A stretch of DNA of 64,000 nt. Origin: Chryseobacterium gleum (GTDB lineage: Bacteria > Bacteroidota > Bacteroidia > Flavobacteriales_F > PHOS-HE28). The notes below the pieces were generated by a model. The model ran no database searches. It saw only the letters and a program-made list of their open reading frames with translations, and had not been told where the DNA came from. The position numbers were made by a program, and so were the translations under genes. The stretch is from contig CAMCAZ010000009.1 of assembly GCA_945872795.1 (NCBI GenBank), positions 1 through 64,000 on the forward strand, given 5' to 3'. This document shows, piece by piece, positions 25,221 to 34,870 of this stretch; the first letter of the stretch is position 1, and every line of letters begins with the position of its first letter.

Positions 25221-28200
25221 ATGAACGCATCTTCCCTGAACGACTCTTTTCCGGATCGTCGCACCGGCTCCGTTCACCCAAGCAGGCCCGCTCTTCCGTT
25301 CTCACGTGGCAAGGGTCTCCTCTCAGACTTCCATTCGGTCCTTCAATGGTCCACCTTCCTGGTGGTCTTCCTGTTTTCAGGAACGGCGTTCGCACAGACC
25401 AGTTCGGAACGGGCGGCGGTCCAGTTGTCGGCAACGGTCCAAGCGTCCCCTGCGCGGATCACGATCAATTGGACGAGCATGGCGAGCACCAGCTCCATCA
25501 CGATCTACCGAAAGACGCTGGCCGCCAATACCTGGGGTAGCGCCCTGGCCACCGTATCCTCGACGGCCACGCAGTACCAGGACAACGGTGTGTCGGTCGG
25601 CACCGCCTACGAATATCGTGTCGTGCGCGTGGCAGGTGGCGTCACGGGCAATGGATACATCGCCACGGGCATCGAAGTGCCGGCGATCGACCATCGGGGT
25701 AAGATGGTCCTGTTGGTGGACAATACCGTGGCCTCCTCGCTCTCCAGTGAGATCCAACAGTTGGAGCGTGACCTGCGTGCCGATGGCTGGTCCGTGGTCC
25801 GGACCGATGTGAGCCGCACCGCTTCCGTGAGCAGCATCCGCAGTATCGTGGCGGGCCACTACAATAGTGACCCGACCAATGTGAAGGCCCTCTTTCTGTT
25901 GGGTCACGTTCCCGTTCCCTACTCCGGCAACCAAGCTCCCGATGGTCACTCCGAGCACACGGGCGCCTGGCCGTGCGATGGGTATTACGGAGAGCTGAAC
26001 GGCACATGGACGGACAATACCGTGAACAACTCCGCCGCCCAGCGCGCAGAGAACCGTAACGTGCTGGGTGATGGCAAGTTCGATCAGACCCAGTTCCCGT
26101 CAGACCTCGAACTGCAGGTGGGTCGCGTGGACATGTATGACATGCCGGCCTTCGGTCAATCCGAAGTGGAGCTTCTCCGGGCATACCTGAACAAGGTGCA
26201 CAGCTTCAAGGTGAAAGGCTTCACGCCGCAGGAGCGCGGCCTCGTGTTCGACAACCTGCAATGGGTATCGAATCCGCTCGCGGCCAGTGCTTGGCGCAAT
26301 TTGGCGCCATTGGTGGGGTCCTCCAACATCACTACTGCCTATCCCTATGGTGAAGCGTTCCACACCTATGTGAACGGACAGAGCTACCTCTGGACCTATT
26401 CGAGCGGTGGCGGTTCACAGGCTTACGTGGGCAGCACGCTCACCTTCAACGGCGCCAATAACGTGGCCACTACAGAGACCTATGCAGGTGGCGTACAGAA
26501 TAACGGCGTGTTCAACATGTCCTTCGGAAGCTATTTCGGTGATTGGGACAACAAGAACAATTTCCTGCGTGCACCGCTGGCCAGCGGTCAGGCACTGACG
26601 AACTGCTGGGCGGCCATTCCGGCGTGGTACTTCCACCACATGGGCATCGGCCAGAACATCGGCTACAGCGTGCAGCGCACCATGAACAATGCCAGCCTCT
26701 ATACGCCGCTCACCGACGGATGGCAGGGCTCCATCGGACGGGTGCACCTGGCCCTGATGGGTGACCCCTCGCTCCGCATGCAGATGGTGGCTCCGCCGAC
26801 CAACCTGGCCGTCAACAATGTGGGTGGCACAGCCTCCTTCTCGTGGAGCGCCAGCCCTGAAACGGTCGCTGGTTATTACCTGTATTCCATCGATGCCACC
26901 AGCGGTGTAGCCACCCGATCGGTCACCTCGCCCGTGACGGGCACCTCCTTCCAGGACGGATCGATCCCCTATGTGCAAGGGCGCCAGTACATGGTGCGTG
27001 CGGTAAAGCTCCGGGTGACCCAGAGCGGCAGTTATTACGATCTCTCTCTGGGCGCCTTGGCCACTGCTTCGGCATCGGGCTCACCCGTGCTGGATTGCGC
27101 CGGAGTTGCCGGAGGCAGCGCTCTTCCAGGCACAGCCTGTAACGATGGCAATGCCTGCACGACGAACGACGTCTACAATGCGAACTGCCAGTGCGCAGGT
27201 ACCGCCGTAACCAGCACCGTGACCATCACTGCAGCAGGAAGCACCGCGTTCTGCACCGGTGGAAGTGTGGTGCTGAACGCGACCACGGGTGCGGGTTCCT
27301 CCTATGCATGGTACCGCAATGGTACCGCCATCAGCGGAGCCACGGCCGCGAGTTACGCGGCCTCCCTGGCAGGCAGCTACACGGTGCAGCGCACCGTCAG
27401 TGGTTGTTCAGCGAGCTCCAGCGCGGTCACGGTCACCGTGGGTTCAGCGCCGACCGCTTCGATCTCGGCGGGTGGTGCCACCACGTTCTGCTCGGGCGGC
27501 AGTGTGGTGCTGAATGCCACCGCAGGTTCGGGTTCATCCTACGAGTGGTATCGTAATGGTGCCGTGATCAGTGGCGCCTCCTCCGCCAGTTACACGGCCA
27601 CGTTGGCCGGTAGCTACACGGTAAGGCGCACTGTCTCCGGGTGTGCGGCCACCTCCAGTGCGGTCTCTGTCACGGTCACGGCCGGTCCATCGGTGTCCAT
27701 CGCGGCAGGTGGTGCCACCACGTTCTGTTCCGGTGGCAGTGTGGCATTGAGCGCGTCCACGGGAACAGGGTCGACCTATGTGTGGTACCGCGACGGTGCA
27801 GTGGTCAGTGGAGCGACCGCCGCCAACTATACCGCATCCCTTGCAGGAAGCTATACTGTCCAGCGGACCGTTTCGGGTTGCTCGGGGACGTCCAGCGCAC
27901 TGACGGTCACGGTCACTGCGGGACCAACGGTGTCGATCACTGCCGGTGGACCCACGGCATTCTGCAGTGGTGGTAACGTAGTGCTGAATGCCACCACGGG
28001 CACCGGGTCCACCTACACGTGGTACCGCGATGGTGCAACGATCTCGGGCGCCATATCCTCCAGCTACACGGCTGCGCTGGCTGGAAGCTATACGGTGCGT
28101 CGCACGGTCTCCGGTTGTTCCACGACATCCAGTGCCGTGGCAGTGACGCTCGGTACGGCTCCAGCGACCACGATCACACCGGATGGCCCCACATCGTTCA

Positions 28201-29699
28201 ACCAAGGGGGTAGTGTTCCGCTCTATGCGACCTGGACCAACGGTTCCACCTTTGTTTGGTACCGCAATGGAACGGCCATCACCGGTGTCACCGGATCGAA
28301 CACGATCACAGCCACAACGGCTGGAAGCTACACGGTGGTGCGAACGGTCTCCGGTTGCAGTTCCACTTCACCGGCGGTGAATGTGGTCGTGGGAGGAACC
28401 ACGGCTGTGACGATCAGCCCCAACGGGCCGACCACCTTCTGTTCCGGAGGAAACGTTGTCCTGACCTCCAGTACGGTCAGTGGAGCCACCTACCAATGGC
28501 AACGCAACGGTACCGACATCACTGGTGCGACATCAACGAGCTACACGGCAAGCCTTGCAGGAAACTACACGGTCCGTCGCACACTTTCGAATGTGTCGAC
28601 CACCTCTGCAGCTGTTACGGTCACCGTTTCCGCTCTTCCTGTTCTGACCATGAGCGCGTCTCCGGCCAGCGGTACGGTCTCGGTCTCCGTATCGGGCGGA
28701 ACCGCCCCTTACACCTACGCCTGGAGCACCACCCCGGCCCAGACGACGGCGACGGCCACGGTCACCGCATCCGGTTCCTATAACGTATCGGTCACCACCG
28801 CCACTGGATGTCGCTCGAACGGTACGGTGAGCATCACCTTGCCCACGACCGTTGTTTGCACAGGGATCCGTGGCGAATCGCAAGGCTCATGGGGCGCCGT
28901 ATCCAATGGTTATGATCCTGCGGCTTACATGAACAGCAATTTTGCCGCTGCCTTCCCCGCTTCCACCTACCTCACCATCGGTTGTGGAAGCCGCTTGATG
29001 CGATTGTCCAGCGCATCGGATGTGGCTGCATTCCTTCCCACCTACGGCAATGTGGCGGTGTTGCCCTCAGGAACGCTCACGAACCCCGGGACAAGCTATA
29101 GCAACACGCTGGCCGGCGAGTTGGTCGCGTTGAAACTGTCCATCCGGTTCGATGAACTGAATGCTGCCTTCAGCCCTGCATCCGCGCTGTTGAAGAACAT
29201 GGTCATCGCTTCCGGGGCCTTCGCCGGATGGACCGTGCAGCAATTGGTGAACCAGGCGGACCAGGCGATCGGTGGGTGCTCCAGCGCGTACGGGATCAAC
29301 ACCTTGAACGATGCGCTCATGACCATCAACCTGAACTATTACCAAGGATCCCCAGGCAACGGTTACCTGGTCTGTCCGGCTTCCGGAATGCAGGTGGAAG
29401 TGCCCGTTGAAGAGGATGCGGACATCCTTCTGGAGGATGCACTTGAGGTCACCGTGTTCCCGAACCCTGTCATGGATGCAGCCACCATGGTCCTGACCGG
29501 TCTTTCGGAGAACGAAGCGCTGAGCGTGACACTGATGTCCCTGGACGGCCGGACAGTATCAACCGTGCAGGAGAACATGATCACGGAAGCCACTGAACTG
29601 CGCTTGCCGCTGAACGTGCAAGTGCTTGCTCCGGGCGTGTACCTCTACCAGGTCATCCACGGCGAGCGGACCCAGGCGGGAAGGATCGTGGTGCAGTAG
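25221..29699 (+). CDS. T9SS-secreted protein with a degenerate gingipain-like (C25) fold, six Ig-like repeats and a sorting domain
   Basis: A 1492-residue protein with an unusually long signal n-region (43 residues before the hydrophobic part STFLVVFLFSG; cleavage near FAQ59). A fibronectin-III-like domain (about 60-150) precedes a region (about 157-520) with the layout of peptidase family C25: KMVLLVDNTV, KALFLLGHVPVPYSG, DGYYGELNG, LQVGRVDMYDMP and the terminal LALMGDPSLRM. At the expected catalytic positions it reads YSSGGGSQ (no His) and NMSFGSYFGDW (no Cys), so it is probably inactive. Six Ig-like repeats of 79 residues follow, then a PKD-like domain and a conserved unnamed region (GESQGSWGAVSNGYDP, GWTVQQLVNQADQ). 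Last is a type A T9SS sorting domain (VTVFPNPVMDAATM to the end). Probably a surface or secreted binding protein. Confidence 0.85.
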   Translation: MNASSLNDSFPDRRTGSVHPSRPALPFSRGKGLLSDFHSVLQWSTFLVVFLFSGTAFAQTSSERAAVQLSATVQASPARITINWTSMASTSSITIYRKTLAANTWGSALATVSSTATQYQDNGVSVGTAYEYRVVRVAGGVTGNGYIATGIEVPAIDHRGKMVLLVDNTVASSLSSEIQQLERDLRADGWSVVRTDVSRTASVSSIRSIVAGHYNSDPTNVKALFLLGHVPVPYSGNQAPDGHSEHTGAWPCDGYYGELNGTWTDNTVNNSAAQRAENRNVLGDGKFDQTQFPSDLELQVGRVDMYDMPAFGQSEVELLRAYLNKVHSFKVKGFTPQERGLVFDNLQWVSNPLAASAWRNLAPLVGSSNITTAYPYGEAFHTYVNGQSYLWTYSSGGGSQAYVGSTLTFNGANNVATTETYAGGVQNNGVFNMSFGSYFGDWDNKNNFLRAPLASGQALTNCWAAIPAWYFHHMGIGQNIGYSVQRTMNNASLYTPLTDGWQGSIGRVHLALMGDPSLRMQMVAPPTNLAVNNVGGTASFSWSASPETVAGYYLYSIDATSGVATRSVTSPVTGTSFQDGSIPYVQGRQYMVRAVKLRVTQSGSYYDLSLGALATASASGSPVLDCAGVAGGSALPGTACNDGNACTTNDVYNANCQCAGTAVTSTVTITAAGSTAFCTGGSVVLNATTGAGSSYAWYRNGTAISGATAASYAASLAGSYTVQRTVSGCSASSSAVTVTVGSAPTASISAGGATTFCSGGSVVLNATAGSGSSYEWYRNGAVISGASSASYTATLAGSYTVRRTVSGCAATSSAVSVTVTAGPSVSIAAGGATTFCSGGSVALSASTGTGSTYVWYRDGAVVSGATAANYTASLAGSYTVQRTVSGCSGTSSALTVTVTAGPTVSITAGGPTAFCSGGNVVLNATTGTGSTYTWYRDGATISGAISSSYTAALAGSYTVRRTVSGCSTTSSAVAVTLGTAPATTITPDGPTSFNQGGSVPLYATWTNGSTFVWYRNGTAITGVTGSNTITATTAGSYTVVRTVSGCSSTSPAVNVVVGGTTAVTISPNGPTTFCSGGNVVLTSSTVSGATYQWQRNGTDITGATSTSYTASLAGNYTVRRTLSNVSTTSAAVTVTVSALPVLTMSASPASGTVSVSVSGGTAPYTYAWSTTPAQTTATATVTASGSYNVSVTTATGCRSNGTVSITLPTTVVCTGIRGESQGSWGAVSNGYDPAAYMNSNFAAAFPASTYLTIGCGSRLMRLSSASDVAAFLPTYGNVAVLPSGTLTNPGTSYSNTLAGELVALKLSIRFDELNAAFSPASALLKNMVIASGAFAGWTVQQLVNQADQAIGGCSSAYGINTLNDALMTINLNYYQGSPGNGYLVCPASGMQVEVPVEEDADILLEDALEVTVFPNPVMDAATMVLTGLSENEALSVTLMSLDGRTVSTVQENMITEATELRLPLNVQVLAPGVYLYQVIHGERTQAGRIVVQ
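27219..28643 (+). repeat. Six tandem Ig-like coding repeats of 237 bases
   Basis: Six consecutive units of 79 residues (one of 80), each with FCSGG near the start, a WYRNG or WYRDG core and the ending AGSYTVRRTVSGC. They begin at 27219 and repeat every 237 bases. Unit five lacks the usual first Cys (SFNQGG), and unit six lacks the second (LSNVST). Units 1-4 are also similar at the DNA level (ttctg..cggtggcagtgtg), so copy number could vary by recombination. Confidence 0.88.
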
Positions 29700-29739
29700 G
29701 GGGTATTGGGGCGGTTGTTCGAACGGTCGATCGGGCCGT

Positions 29740-31122
29740 TCATCCGAACAACTGCCCCAGCACCTCGTTCACCATGCCGACCTGAACGAGTTCGATGCCT
29801 TTGGTGGCGCCCGTTCCCTTGGTCCCTTTGGGAATGAAGATCCGGGCGAAGCCCAATTTCTCGGCCTCTGCGATGCGTTGCTCGGTGCGCGTCACCGGCC
29901 GGATCTCGCCGCTCAGACCCACCTCTCCGCAGAACACGGTATCCATGGGGATGGCGATGTCCGCATTGCTGCTCAGCACGGCACAGACCACGGCCAGGTC
30001 GATCGCGGGCTCCTCCACTCGGAAGCCGCCGGCGAGGTTGAGGAACACATCCTTCTGGCCCAGCCGGAACCCGCAGCGCTTCTCCAGCACAGCCAGCAGC
30101 ATGTTCATCCGGCGTAGATCGAAGCCCGTGGCACTGCGCTGCGGAGTGCCATAGACGGCAGTGCTCACCAAGGCCTGCACCTCGATCAACAGGGGACGTT
30201 GACCTTCGAGCGTGGCGCTCACCGCCACACCGCTGGGCCGCTCGCGCCGTTCTCCCAACAGCACCTGGCTGGGGTCCTCCACGGCGCTCAGGCCGGTGCC
30301 CTGCATCTCGTAGATCCCCAGTTCGTTGGTGCTGCCGAAGCGGTTCTTCAAGGGGCGCAGCAGCCGGTAGGCATGGTCGCGGTCGCCTTCGAACTGGAGT
30401 ACGCAGTCCACCATGTGTTCCAGCACCTTCGGACCGGCGATGAAGCCGTCCTTGGTGATGTGGCCGATCAGCACCATGGGCACATCGGTGGCCTTGGCGA
30501 AGCGCATCAGTTCCGCGGTGCATTCCCGCACCTGGCCCACACTTCCCGGACTGGCATCCAGTGTCGCCGTGTGCAGGGTCTGCACACTGTCGATCACCAC
30601 CAATCCGGGTTTCAGGGCTTCGATGTGTTTGAAGATGTTCTGCGTGTTCGTCTCGGTGAGGACAAAGCACCCACCATGGCCTCCTGAAGAGGTCGCATGG
30701 CCTTCCTGCAGTCGTTCGGCCCGCATTTTCACCTGGTGCTCGCTCTCCTCGCCGGAGACGTACAGGGTCTTCAGATGCGGGTTGCGCAATGCGGTCTGCA
30801 GTAGGAGGGTGCTCTTTCCGATGCCGGGTTCACCACCGATGAGCGTGATGCTGCCCGGTACCAGACCACCGCCCAGGACGCGGCTCAGTTCACGGTCGCT
30901 CAGTGGGATGCGCGGGCCGTCCTGCGCAGGAATGTCATCGATCGCGATGGGCTTGGGATGGCGTCCCTTCACACTGGCCGGTGTTCCGCGCTTCTCCTCC
31001 ACGCGGTCCAGCACCTCCTCCACCAGGGTGTTCCATTGTTTGCACTGTGCGCATTGGCCCAGCCATTGCGGATGACCTGCTCCGCAACTTTGGCAGACGT
31101 AATGGGAGCGGACCTTAACCAC
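29740..31122 (-). CDS. radA: DNA repair protein RadA
   Basis: A RecA-like ATPase (460 aa) that helps branch migration and processing of recombination intermediates. An N-terminal zinc finger has Cys10, Cys13, Cys24 and Cys27 (CQSC and CAQC). Walker A is [10 protein letters not shown] at 96-105. The RadA-specific KNRFG motif appears in [12 protein letters not shown], and a Lon-like C-terminal domain includes [15 protein letters not shown]. The first 8 bases overlap the rfaE2 gene, which places radA at the end of the panC/panD transcription unit. The length is normal for the family. Confidence 0.97.
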   Translation of the reverse strand: MVKVRSHYVCQSCGAGHPQWLGQCAQCKQWNTLVEEVLDRVEEKRGTPASVKGRHPKPIAIDDIPAQDGPRIPLSDRELSRVLGGGLVPGSITLIGGEPGIGKSTLLLQTALRNPHLKTLYVSGEESEHQVKMRAERLQEGHATSSGGHGGCFVLTETNTQNIFKHIEALKPGLVVIDSVQTLHTATLDASPGSVGQVRECTAELMRFAKATDVPMVLIGHITKDGFIAGPKVLEHMVDCVLQFEGDRDHAYRLLRPLKNRFGSTNELGIYEMQGTGLSAVEDPSQVLLGERRERPSGVAVSATLEGQRPLLIEVQALVSTAVYGTPQRSATGFDLRRMNMLLAVLEKRCGFRLGQKDVFLNLAGGFRVEEPAIDLAVVCAVLSSNADIAIPMDTVFCGEVGLSGEIRPVTRTEQRIAEAEKLGFARIFIPKGTKGTGATKGIELVQVGMVNEVLGQLFG

Positions 31123-31618
31123 GACGGATGCGTTCCACCAGGGAGGTGGTGGAGAAGCCCTCCACGAGCTTCAGGCTGCGCACATCGCCGCCCATGGAAC
31201 GGACATAGCCTGCGCCCACGATCTTGTCCTCCGTCCAATCCCCCCCCTTCACCAGCACATCCGGCCCGATGGCCTGGATCAGTTCCAGCGGGGTGTCCTG
31301 GTCGAAGATCACCACGGCATCCACGAGACGCAGTGCGGAGAGCACCTTGGCCCGGCTGTCCTGGTCGTTCAATGGACGCTCGGGGCCCTTGTTCTGCCGG
31401 CGTACGCTCTCATCGCTGTTCAGGCCGATCACCAGCCGGTCGCCCAGCGCTGCAGCCTCCTGGAGGTACTCCACATGGCCGCGGTGCAGGATGTCGAAAC
31501 AGCCGTTGGTGAACACGATGCGGTCACCCTTCATGCGCCATATGTTGCACAGGCGCTGCACCTGCACCATGTCCACGATGCGTTTGTCGGCACTGGTAGG
31601 AACGGCTTCAACGGTCAT
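31115..31618 (-). CDS. rfaE2: D-glycero-beta-D-manno-heptose 1-phosphate adenylyltransferase
   Basis: A cytidylyltransferase-fold protein (167 aa) matching the C-terminal half of HldE/RfaE. The nucleotide-binding signature [17 protein letters not shown] holds the HxGH motif at His45-His48. The ISSSS-type position reads [10 protein letters not shown] at the C-terminus. It activates heptose-1-phosphate with ATP to ADP-heptose for LPS or S-layer glycans. The kinase half is not in this window, so here the two activities are separate genes. It overlaps radA by 8 bases and the membrane protein gene by 4 (ATGA). A heptosyltransferase-like GT9 gene at 55578 could be a user of the product. Confidence 0.93.
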   Translation of the reverse strand: MTVEAVPTSADKRIVDMVQVQRLCNIWRMKGDRIVFTNGCFDILHRGHVEYLQEAAALGDRLVIGLNSDESVRRQNKGPERPLNDQDSRAKVLSALRLVDAVVIFDQDTPLELIQAIGPDVLVKGGDWTEDKIVGAGYVRSMGGDVRSLKLVEGFSTTSLVERIRRG

Positions 31619-32646
31619 GCTCGGTCGGGTTTGCCCTTGCGGGAGATCAAAAGTAGGGATAGGCCACCGAGCACGATGACCATCAGGGTCTGTGCCACCC
31701 AGAGCAGCCAGCCCATGGCCAGGGCGTCAGGACGGATCAGTCCACTTCCCTCGGGAACGTCCATGTAGATCCCCATCATCAGGGCCACAAAGGCCGGGTA
31801 CACGCCCACGCCGCCCTGCACCAGCATGATGCCGATGGAACCTGCGATGAACCCGGCCATCACACCGGCGAAGGGTACCTCCCGTGTGCCCGGGAGTGCC
31901 ATGAAGCCCACCCAGAACATGGCGACGTACAGCACCCAGATCAGTACCGTATGGAACAGGAACGCCCACTTATGCGGCGTGCGGAACACGACCATACCGC
32001 CGTCATAGAAACCGCGAACGGTACTTTTCAGACGGGCTTGCAGAGCGGGACGTGTCCAGAGCAGATAGGCCCCTGTTATCGCGGCCAGCACGCCCACAAC
32101 GACCCCTGCGATCAACCACCATGGCCAACCCGTGGTAGTTCCGGTGGGGTCACCCTGCTCCGCCCGGAATGCGGCGATGCGTGCCTGGAACAGGTCCAAC
32201 TTGTCCAATTGGAGCAGCACGGTGAGGCCAGCGATGCCCAGCAGCATCATCATGTCCACGGCGCGCTCGCCGAGGATGGTGCCGAAGCCTTTCTCGAAGG
32301 GCACTTTTTCCGCGCGGTCCAGCAACACGGCGCGGCTCACTTCACCGGCACGTTGGATCAGCATGTTCATGAAGTAGCCGGACATCACCGCGTTGAAGGC
32401 ATTCCAGAAGCCCACGTTGTGGCCCAAAGGCGAAAGCAGGTAGCGCCAGCGCCAGGCACGGCTCATGTGGCTGAGCACACCGAGGGCCACGCTCAGCAGC
32501 AGCCAGCCCCATTCGGCCTGGCGGAAGGCCATGAAGAGCTGGCTGCGCTGTTCAGCATCCAGCTGGCGGTAGAAGTAGAGGACAAGCCAGATCCCAAGAC
32601 CCAGAGGGACCAGCACCTTCAGTGCGCCGATCACCGCCTTTCGCAT
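31615..32646 (-). CDS. Lysylphosphatidylglycerol synthase TM-region / flippase-like membrane protein
   Basis: An integral membrane protein of 343 residues with about seven or eight hydrophobic helices. It shows the family segments [13 protein letters not shown] near residue 62, [21 protein letters not shown] near 91 and a [16 protein letters not shown] segment near 283. The family includes the flippase domain of MprF and the YbhN group. Members without the synthase domain move lipids or lipid-linked sugars across the membrane. Start and stop couple tightly to rfaE2 (4-base overlap) and panD (3-base gap). Confidence 0.88.
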   Translation of the reverse strand: MRKAVIGALKVLVPLGLGIWLVLYFYRQLDAEQRSQLFMAFRQAEWGWLLLSVALGVLSHMSRAWRWRYLLSPLGHNVGFWNAFNAVMSGYFMNMLIQRAGEVSRAVLLDRAEKVPFEKGFGTILGERAVDMMMLLGIAGLTVLLQLDKLDLFQARIAAFRAEQGDPTGTTTGWPWWLIAGVVVGVLAAITGAYLLWTRPALQARLKSTVRGFYDGGMVVFRTPHKWAFLFHTVLIWVLYVAMFWVGFMALPGTREVPFAGVMAGFIAGSIGIMLVQGGVGVYPAFVALMMGIYMDVPEGSGLIRPDALAMGWLLWVAQTLMVIVLGGLSLLLISRKGKPDRA

Positions 32647-32649
32647 GGT

Positions 32650-33003
32650 TCAGCCGCGGAGCATGTTCGTGCGTTCGTCGGGGAAGATGATGGTGGGACG
32701 GAAGGCCCTGGCCTCGTCCAGCGTCATGCGCGCATAGGCCACCACGATCACGATGTCACCCACGGTGGCCTTGTGTGCGGCCGGACCGTTGAGGCAGATG
32801 CGTCCAGTGCCCCGCTCTCCCTTGATCACGTAGGTCTCCAGCCGCTCGCCGTTGTTCACGTTCAACACCTGCACCTTCTCGCCCTCCACGAAGCCCACGG
32901 CGTCGATCAGGTCCTCGTCGATGGTGATGCTGCCGATATAGTTGAGGTCCGCTTCAGTGATGCTCACCCGGTGGAGCTTGGCGCGGAGCACTTCAATGGT
33001 CAT
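32650..33003 (-). CDS. panD: Aspartate 1-decarboxylase
   Basis: A pyruvoyl enzyme (117 aa) that makes beta-alanine from aspartate for pantothenate. The self-cleavage site is Gly24-Ser25 in NYIGSITID; Ser25 becomes the pyruvoyl group. Lys9 in RAKLHR and the Tyr in VVAYARM are also conserved. The length is typical. It lies directly downstream of panC, which uses its product. A TAATTTTG box in the 71-base gap suggests panD also has its own promoter that drives the membrane protein, rfaE2 and radA genes. Confidence 0.97.
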   Translation of the reverse strand: MTIEVLRAKLHRVSITEADLNYIGSITIDEDLIDAVGFVEGEKVQVLNVNNGERLETYVIKGERGTGRICLNGPAAHKATVGDIVIVVAYARMTLDEARAFRPTIIFPDERTNMLRG

Positions 33004-33043
33004 CCTGCAAGGTGCCGTAAGGCTGGATGCCGAACGGGGAGTG

Positions 33044-33051
33044 CAAAATTA
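33044..33051 (-). promoter_or_regulatory. -7 element TAATTTTG for the panD-radA unit
   Basis: Exact TAnnTTTG match on the minus strand between panC and panD, 40 bases before the panD start. No TTG at the expected distance. Confidence 0.5.
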
Positions 33052-33074
33052 CATGCCTTTCAGCGAACCGCCGA

Positions 33075-33923
33075 TCACGGCCTCATCAAGGTGATGTTGT
33101 CGATCAAGCGCACGGGACCCACCTGGGCGGCCACCAAGGCCACGGCCTGCTTCCGGTCGCCCCAAGAGTCGAGCGGTGCCAGCGTATCCACATCTGCGAT
33201 GCCGAAATGGTCCAGCACCACGCTCGGCTCAGTGTCGAGGACGACCATGGCGGCGGCTTGGACCTCCTGAACGGTCCCCGTGAAGGCCAGCTCCGCTGCC
33301 CGGCGCAAGGCCCGGTTCAGCACGGTGGCCTGCGCGCGTTCCTCAGGGGAGAGCCGCTGGTTGCGGGAGCTCAGGGCCAGGCCTTCCGACGTGCGCACCG
33401 TGGGGCAGGGGACGATGTCCTCCGGCCAGCGATGCGTGCGGCCTATGTGGCGGATGATGGCCAGCTGCTGCCGGTCCTTCTCGCCGAAAAAAGCCTTGTC
33501 CGGTCGCACGTAGAAGAACAGGCGTTCCACCACGTTGACCACCCCTTGGAAATGGCCCGGGCGGGAAGGACCCTCCCAATACTCATCCAGACCACCGAGG
33601 GCATAGGTGCTGGGGGTGAAGGAGTCAAAGAGCTCTTCCCGGGAGGGACTGAACAGCACGGTGCATCCCGCATCGGTCAGCAGGGCGCTGTCCTTTTCCA
33701 GCTGCCTGGGGTAGCGCTCCAGGTCACGTGGGTCGTTGAACTGCAGGGGATTGACGAAGATGCTGCACATCACCTGACCACAACCTTCCCGGGCACGCCG
33801 GATGAGGTCCAGATGGCCCTCATGCAAGGCCCCCATGGTGGGCACGAAACCCACGGTGGCACCGGCTCTGCGCGCCTGGGCGGAACGCTCCGCCATGAGC
33901 GCGGGAGAGGAGATGGTTTCCAC
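33075..33923 (-). CDS. panC: Pantothenate synthetase
   Basis: This enzyme (282 aa) joins pantoate and beta-alanine using ATP. The ATP-binding motif FVPTMGALHEGH is at about residues 26-37. FVNPLQFNDPRDLERYP near 57 contacts pantoate, FFGEKDRQQLAIIRHI lies near 146, and SSRNQRLSPEER near 186 takes the KMSKS-like position. It transcribes toward panD and away from the starch-synthase-like gene; the divergent region is about 110 bases and contains a strong promoter on the other strand. Confidence 0.97.
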   Translation of the reverse strand: METISSPALMAERSAQARRAGATVGFVPTMGALHEGHLDLIRRAREGCGQVMCSIFVNPLQFNDPRDLERYPRQLEKDSALLTDAGCTVLFSPSREELFDSFTPSTYALGGLDEYWEGPSRPGHFQGVVNVVERLFFYVRPDKAFFGEKDRQQLAIIRHIGRTHRWPEDIVPCPTVRTSEGLALSSRNQRLSPEERAQATVLNRALRRAAELAFTGTVQEVQAAAMVVLDTEPSVVLDHFGIADVDTLAPLDSWGDRKQAVALVAAQVGPVRLIDNITLMRP

Positions 33924-33975
33924 GATCGGCGCGGGGTTCAGAACAGGGTGAAGGGGGCTAATCTAGGGTGCCGGG

Positions 33976-34006
33976 TTGAAGTTTGGCGGAAAAGTCTATA
34001 TTTTTG
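33976..34006 (+). promoter_or_regulatory. Consensus Bacteroidota promoter for the starch-synthase-like / DUF4270 / glmS unit
   Basis: A TTG at 33976-33978 is followed by 20 bases and then TATTTTTG at 33999-34006, which fits the TTG-N19-21-TAnnTTTG pattern exactly. The element ends 26 bases before the ATG at 34033. Confidence 0.75.
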
Positions 34007-34032
34007 TACTCTCTTAGCCCCCAACCCATCCG

Positions 34033-34857
34033 ATGAGTTTGAAGAACGCGAAGGTCCTTACCATCTCCCAGTCGATCCACCCTTTCATGGACGGCCCCGA
34101 GGAAATGGCCAAGGCCGCTCGCCAGTTGCCCCAGGGCATCATGGAGTGCGGAAATGAAGTCCGGGTGTTCATGCCGAAGTTCGGTTGCATCAATGAACGA
34201 CGTCATCAACTGCATGAGGTGATCCGCCTCAGCGGGATGAACCTGATCATCAACGACACCGATCATGCCCTGTTGATCAAGGTGGCCAGCGTGCCCAACG
34301 CACGGATGCAGGTCTACTTCATCGACAACGATGAGTACTTCAAGCGGAAGTCGGCCACCCACGACGCAGAGGGGGGCTTCCACGGCGATAATGACGAGCG
34401 TGCCCTCTTCTTTGCACGCGGCGTGCTGGAGACGGTGCGCAAACTGGGTTGGACGCCGGACATCATCCATTGCCATGGGTGGATGACCGCCTTTGTGCCC
34501 ATGATGGTGCGGAACCAGTTCTCGGACGATCCGCATTTCGAGAATGCCAAGCTCATCATGAGCGTCTACGACGACAAGTCGGAGACATTGGACAAGGACC
34601 TTGCCAAGAAGCTGGCGCTGGACGGAATTTCCAAAGACCTCCTCAAGGGTCTGGCCAAGCCGTCCACCGATGAGCTCTACAAGTTCGGAATGAGCATGAG
34701 CGACGCGGTCGTGAAGGCGAGCCCCAAGCTGAGCAAAGGGCTGGAGACCGCGATCAAGGCCTGGGAGAAGCCCGTGCTGGGCTACACCCCGGAGGCGGAG
34801 AGCGTCAAAGCGCACGCTGAGTTCTATCACACCGTGCTCGAAGAGGCACTCGTCTGA
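34033..34857 (+). CDS. Starch/glycogen synthase-like protein, N-terminal GT5 domain only
   Basis: A 274-residue protein that resembles only the N-terminal half of GT5 glycogen synthases. VLTISQSIHPFMDGPEEMAKAARQLP at the N-terminus corresponds to the sugar-nucleotide loop, and NEVRVFMPKFG and DIIHCHGWMTAFVPMMV (near 147) are clear. The second Rossmann domain, with its E-x7-E catalytic motif, is absent, so glycogen synthesis by this protein alone is unlikely. The canonical KxGGL is replaced by SQSIHPFMDG. Short homologues sit next to a DUF4270 gene and glmS in many Bacteroidota, as here. The true role is unknown; a regulatory or binding function for an NDP-sugar is possible. Confidence 0.85.
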   Translation: MSLKNAKVLTISQSIHPFMDGPEEMAKAARQLPQGIMECGNEVRVFMPKFGCINERRHQLHEVIRLSGMNLIINDTDHALLIKVASVPNARMQVYFIDNDEYFKRKSATHDAEGGFHGDNDERALFFARGVLETVRKLGWTPDIIHCHGWMTAFVPMMVRNQFSDDPHFENAKLIMSVYDDKSETLDKDLAKKLALDGISKDLLKGLAKPSTDELYKFGMSMSDAVVKASPKLSKGLETAIKAWEKPVLGYTPEAESVKAHAEFYHTVLEEALV

Positions 34858-34870
34858 TCCCTTGTTCACC

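Noticed and set aside
27219-28643. CRISPR array, because of the regular spacing
   Set aside because: The repeats are 237 bases, continuous and coding (Ig-like domains); there are no short repeats with unique spacers and no cas genes in the window.
30413-31075. Plus-strand frame opposite radA
   Set aside because: radA is clear on the minus strand with zinc finger, Walker A and KNRFG; the other frame is Ser/Pro/Arg-rich shadow.
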